Part shown: one piece after another, positions 63,193 through 64,000 of the stretch
How the letters are laid out: the number at the start of each line of letters is the position of its first letter
Position numbering within the stretch: the stretch's first letter is position 1
Assembly (NCBI GenBank): GCA_937868765.1
Contig: CALMNL010000011.1
Span: forward strand, 186,001-250,000
Direction: 5' to 3'
DNA length: 64,000 nucleotides
Source: an uncultured Desulfatitalea sp.
GTDB lineage: Bacteria > Desulfobacterota > Desulfobacteria > Desulfobacterales > Desulfosarcinaceae
Made by a program: the position numbers and the translations under genes
The notes under the pieces: generated by a model
Database searches by the model: none
What the model saw: only the letters and a program-made list of their open reading frames with translations
What the model was told of the DNA's origin: nothing

Positions 63193-63729
63193 TCAAACGT
63201 TTCCATCGGAAGCCGCCACCAGTGCTGCGACCAGTTCGCGGCAGAAAACCGGAATATCGGCTACCACCCGGCCCCATACCAGGTTGCCATCCCGCAGGGC
63301 CGGGGCATCCACCCAGGTGGCGCCGGCATTGACCAGATCGTCTTTTATGCCCAGGGATCCGGTGGCCCGCCGACCGCGGACGATGCCCGCTGAAATGGCC
63401 ACCAGCCCCCCGTGACAGATGATACCAATGACTTTGCCGTCGCGGTGCAGCGCGCCCACGAGCCCCGTGACCTCTTCATAGCGCCTCAGTTTGTCGGGCG
63501 CCCACCCGCCCGGAATCACCAGGCCGCTCAGTTTTCGCTGATCCAGGTCGGCGATGGCGGCGTCGGGCTTGATTTCCAGCCCCCCTTTGCCGCGGACCGG
63601 GGCCGACGTCAGGCCGGCGGCGATCACTTCGGCGCCCTCTTCTTGAAGCCGCATGAACGGCACAAAGAACTCCAGGTCTTCAACGCCTTCGGCACATAGG
63701 ACAGCGATCCGTCTGTTTTTCAAACGCAT
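63193..63729 (-). CDS. DJ-1/PfpI family protein
   Basis: A 178-residue protein of the type 1 glutamine amidotransferase-like DJ-1/PfpI family, with nucleophile Cys in GIICHGG near residue 104 and the acidic residue in GVEDLEFFVPF near residue 16. AGGAGG precedes the ATG. Family members are glyoxalase III-type enzymes, deglycases or chaperones; no partner gene clarifies which. It starts 25 bases upstream of the cytochrome b561 gene on the same strand, so the two are probably cotranscribed. Confidence 0.92.
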   Translation of the reverse strand: MRLKNRRIAVLCAEGVEDLEFFVPFMRLQEEGAEVIAAGLTSAPVRGKGGLEIKPDAAIADLDQRKLSGLVIPGGWAPDKLRRYEEVTGLVGALHRDGKVIGIICHGGLVAISAGIVRGRRATGSLGIKDDLVNAGATWVDAPALRDGNLVWGRVVADIPVFCRELVAALVAASDGNV

Positions 63730-63808
63730 GGCGACCTCCTGTCGGGTTACTGGATAAACAACTCGTGTTTACTCGCGGCGTAATCTGCGACCCTTATGCG
63801 GCGGCATT

Positions 63809-64000
63809 TTAAAGCAGCTGATGCAACTGCTGCACGAGGCCATCGAGTGCTTCATCCTCAAAACAGAAGCGCATCTTCAAATGGCGTTGGCGCAGGGCGT
63901 TGACTTCCGCTTGAACCTTCCGACTGCGCATGATGACATCGGCCATAAGCTGGGCCAGCGTACCGAAATCCGCGGCCTGCATGCCGAAGCGGGTCATCTC
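63809..64000 (-). CDS. C-terminal fragment of an SHMT-like PLP enzyme, cut by the window edge
   Basis: The last 63 or so residues of a leftward gene are visible, ending in LDGLVQQLHQLL and a TAA at 63809. The segment MTRFGMQAADFGTLAQLMADVIMRSR resembles the C-terminal part of serine hydroxymethyltransferase-fold enzymes. The rest lies beyond the right edge, so the identity is tentative. Confidence 0.55.
   Translation of the reverse strand, partial: EMTRFGMQAADFGTLAQLMADVIMRSRKVQAEVNALRQRHLKMRFCFEDEALDGLVQQLHQLL

Overview
The window is GC-rich, protein-dense bacterial chromosome with no rRNA, tRNA, CRISPR array, IS element or phage gene that I could see. Gene content suggests a metabolically versatile Desulfobacterota-type (deltaproteobacterial) anaerobe: several acyl-CoA synthetases and thioesterases, a glutaconate-type CoA-transferase next to an NDP-forming acyl-CoA synthetase, a Liv-type ABC importer, a MoeA variant, cytochrome c' and cytochrome b561. 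There is no taxonomic marker gene, so this assignment is inference.

Layout. (1) 1-2154: an SPFH/band-7 membrane protein followed by an AAA+ ATPase cut by the window edge. (2) 2409-7878: acyl and lipid enzymes: an FMN reductase/SCP2 fusion, two hot-dog thioesterases, an amidase, an SDR dehydrogenase and a monoacylglycerol-lipase-like hydrolase. (3) 8319-13029: a complete five-gene Liv-type ABC importer. Convergent to it, 18740-13066 is a four-gene acyl-CoA operon (AMP-forming ligase, CoA-transferase A and B, NDP-forming acyl-CoA synthetase). Together these look like uptake and activation of an organic acid. (4) 19149-21568: a NarX/NarL-like two-component pair. (5) 21768-29959: a stress and envelope block with a receiver-only regulator, a universal stress protein, a P3A-type proton ATPase, an unrecognised membrane protein, a small secreted protein, a DegP/DegQ protease and a membrane-anchored phospholipase D. 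(6) 29985-32350: a zinc-ribbon protein coupled to a second SPFH protein with C-terminal zinc ribbons. (7) 33001-38948: a small secreted protein, a MacAB-like export module with two permeases, and a zinc-ribbon/FGE-fold protein with its own promoter. (8) 38995-42083: a further acyl-CoA synthetase and a SphA-like outer-membrane protein. (9) 42161-50217: a large MscS channel, a decayed PHB-depolymerase relic, and a five-gene operon (methyltransferase, WYL regulator, methionine/glutamine-type aminotransferase, omega-amidase, CBS protein), then an RMD1/DUF155 protein. (10) 50226-55134: a GH18-like/NodB/GT2 polysaccharide synthase fused in one chain and coupled to a GH26-like lipoprotein, then two very small genes. 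(11) 55121-60515: an OmpR-type two-component system divergent from a VWA / PspA-like / membrane-protein operon. (12) 60748-64000: cytochrome c', a MoeA variant, cytochrome b561, a DJ-1/PfpI protein and the end of an SHMT-like gene.

The recurring theme outside central acyl-CoA metabolism is membrane surveillance: two SPFH proteins, a PspA-like protein, two zinc-ribbon families, DegQ, and two-component systems. The best candidates for little-described systems are the SPFH+AAA pair (1-2154), the SPFH/zinc-ribbon pair (29985-32350), the VWA/PspA/membrane operon with its divergent two-component system (57025-60515), and the three-domain polysaccharide synthase with its GH26-like partner (50226-54679).
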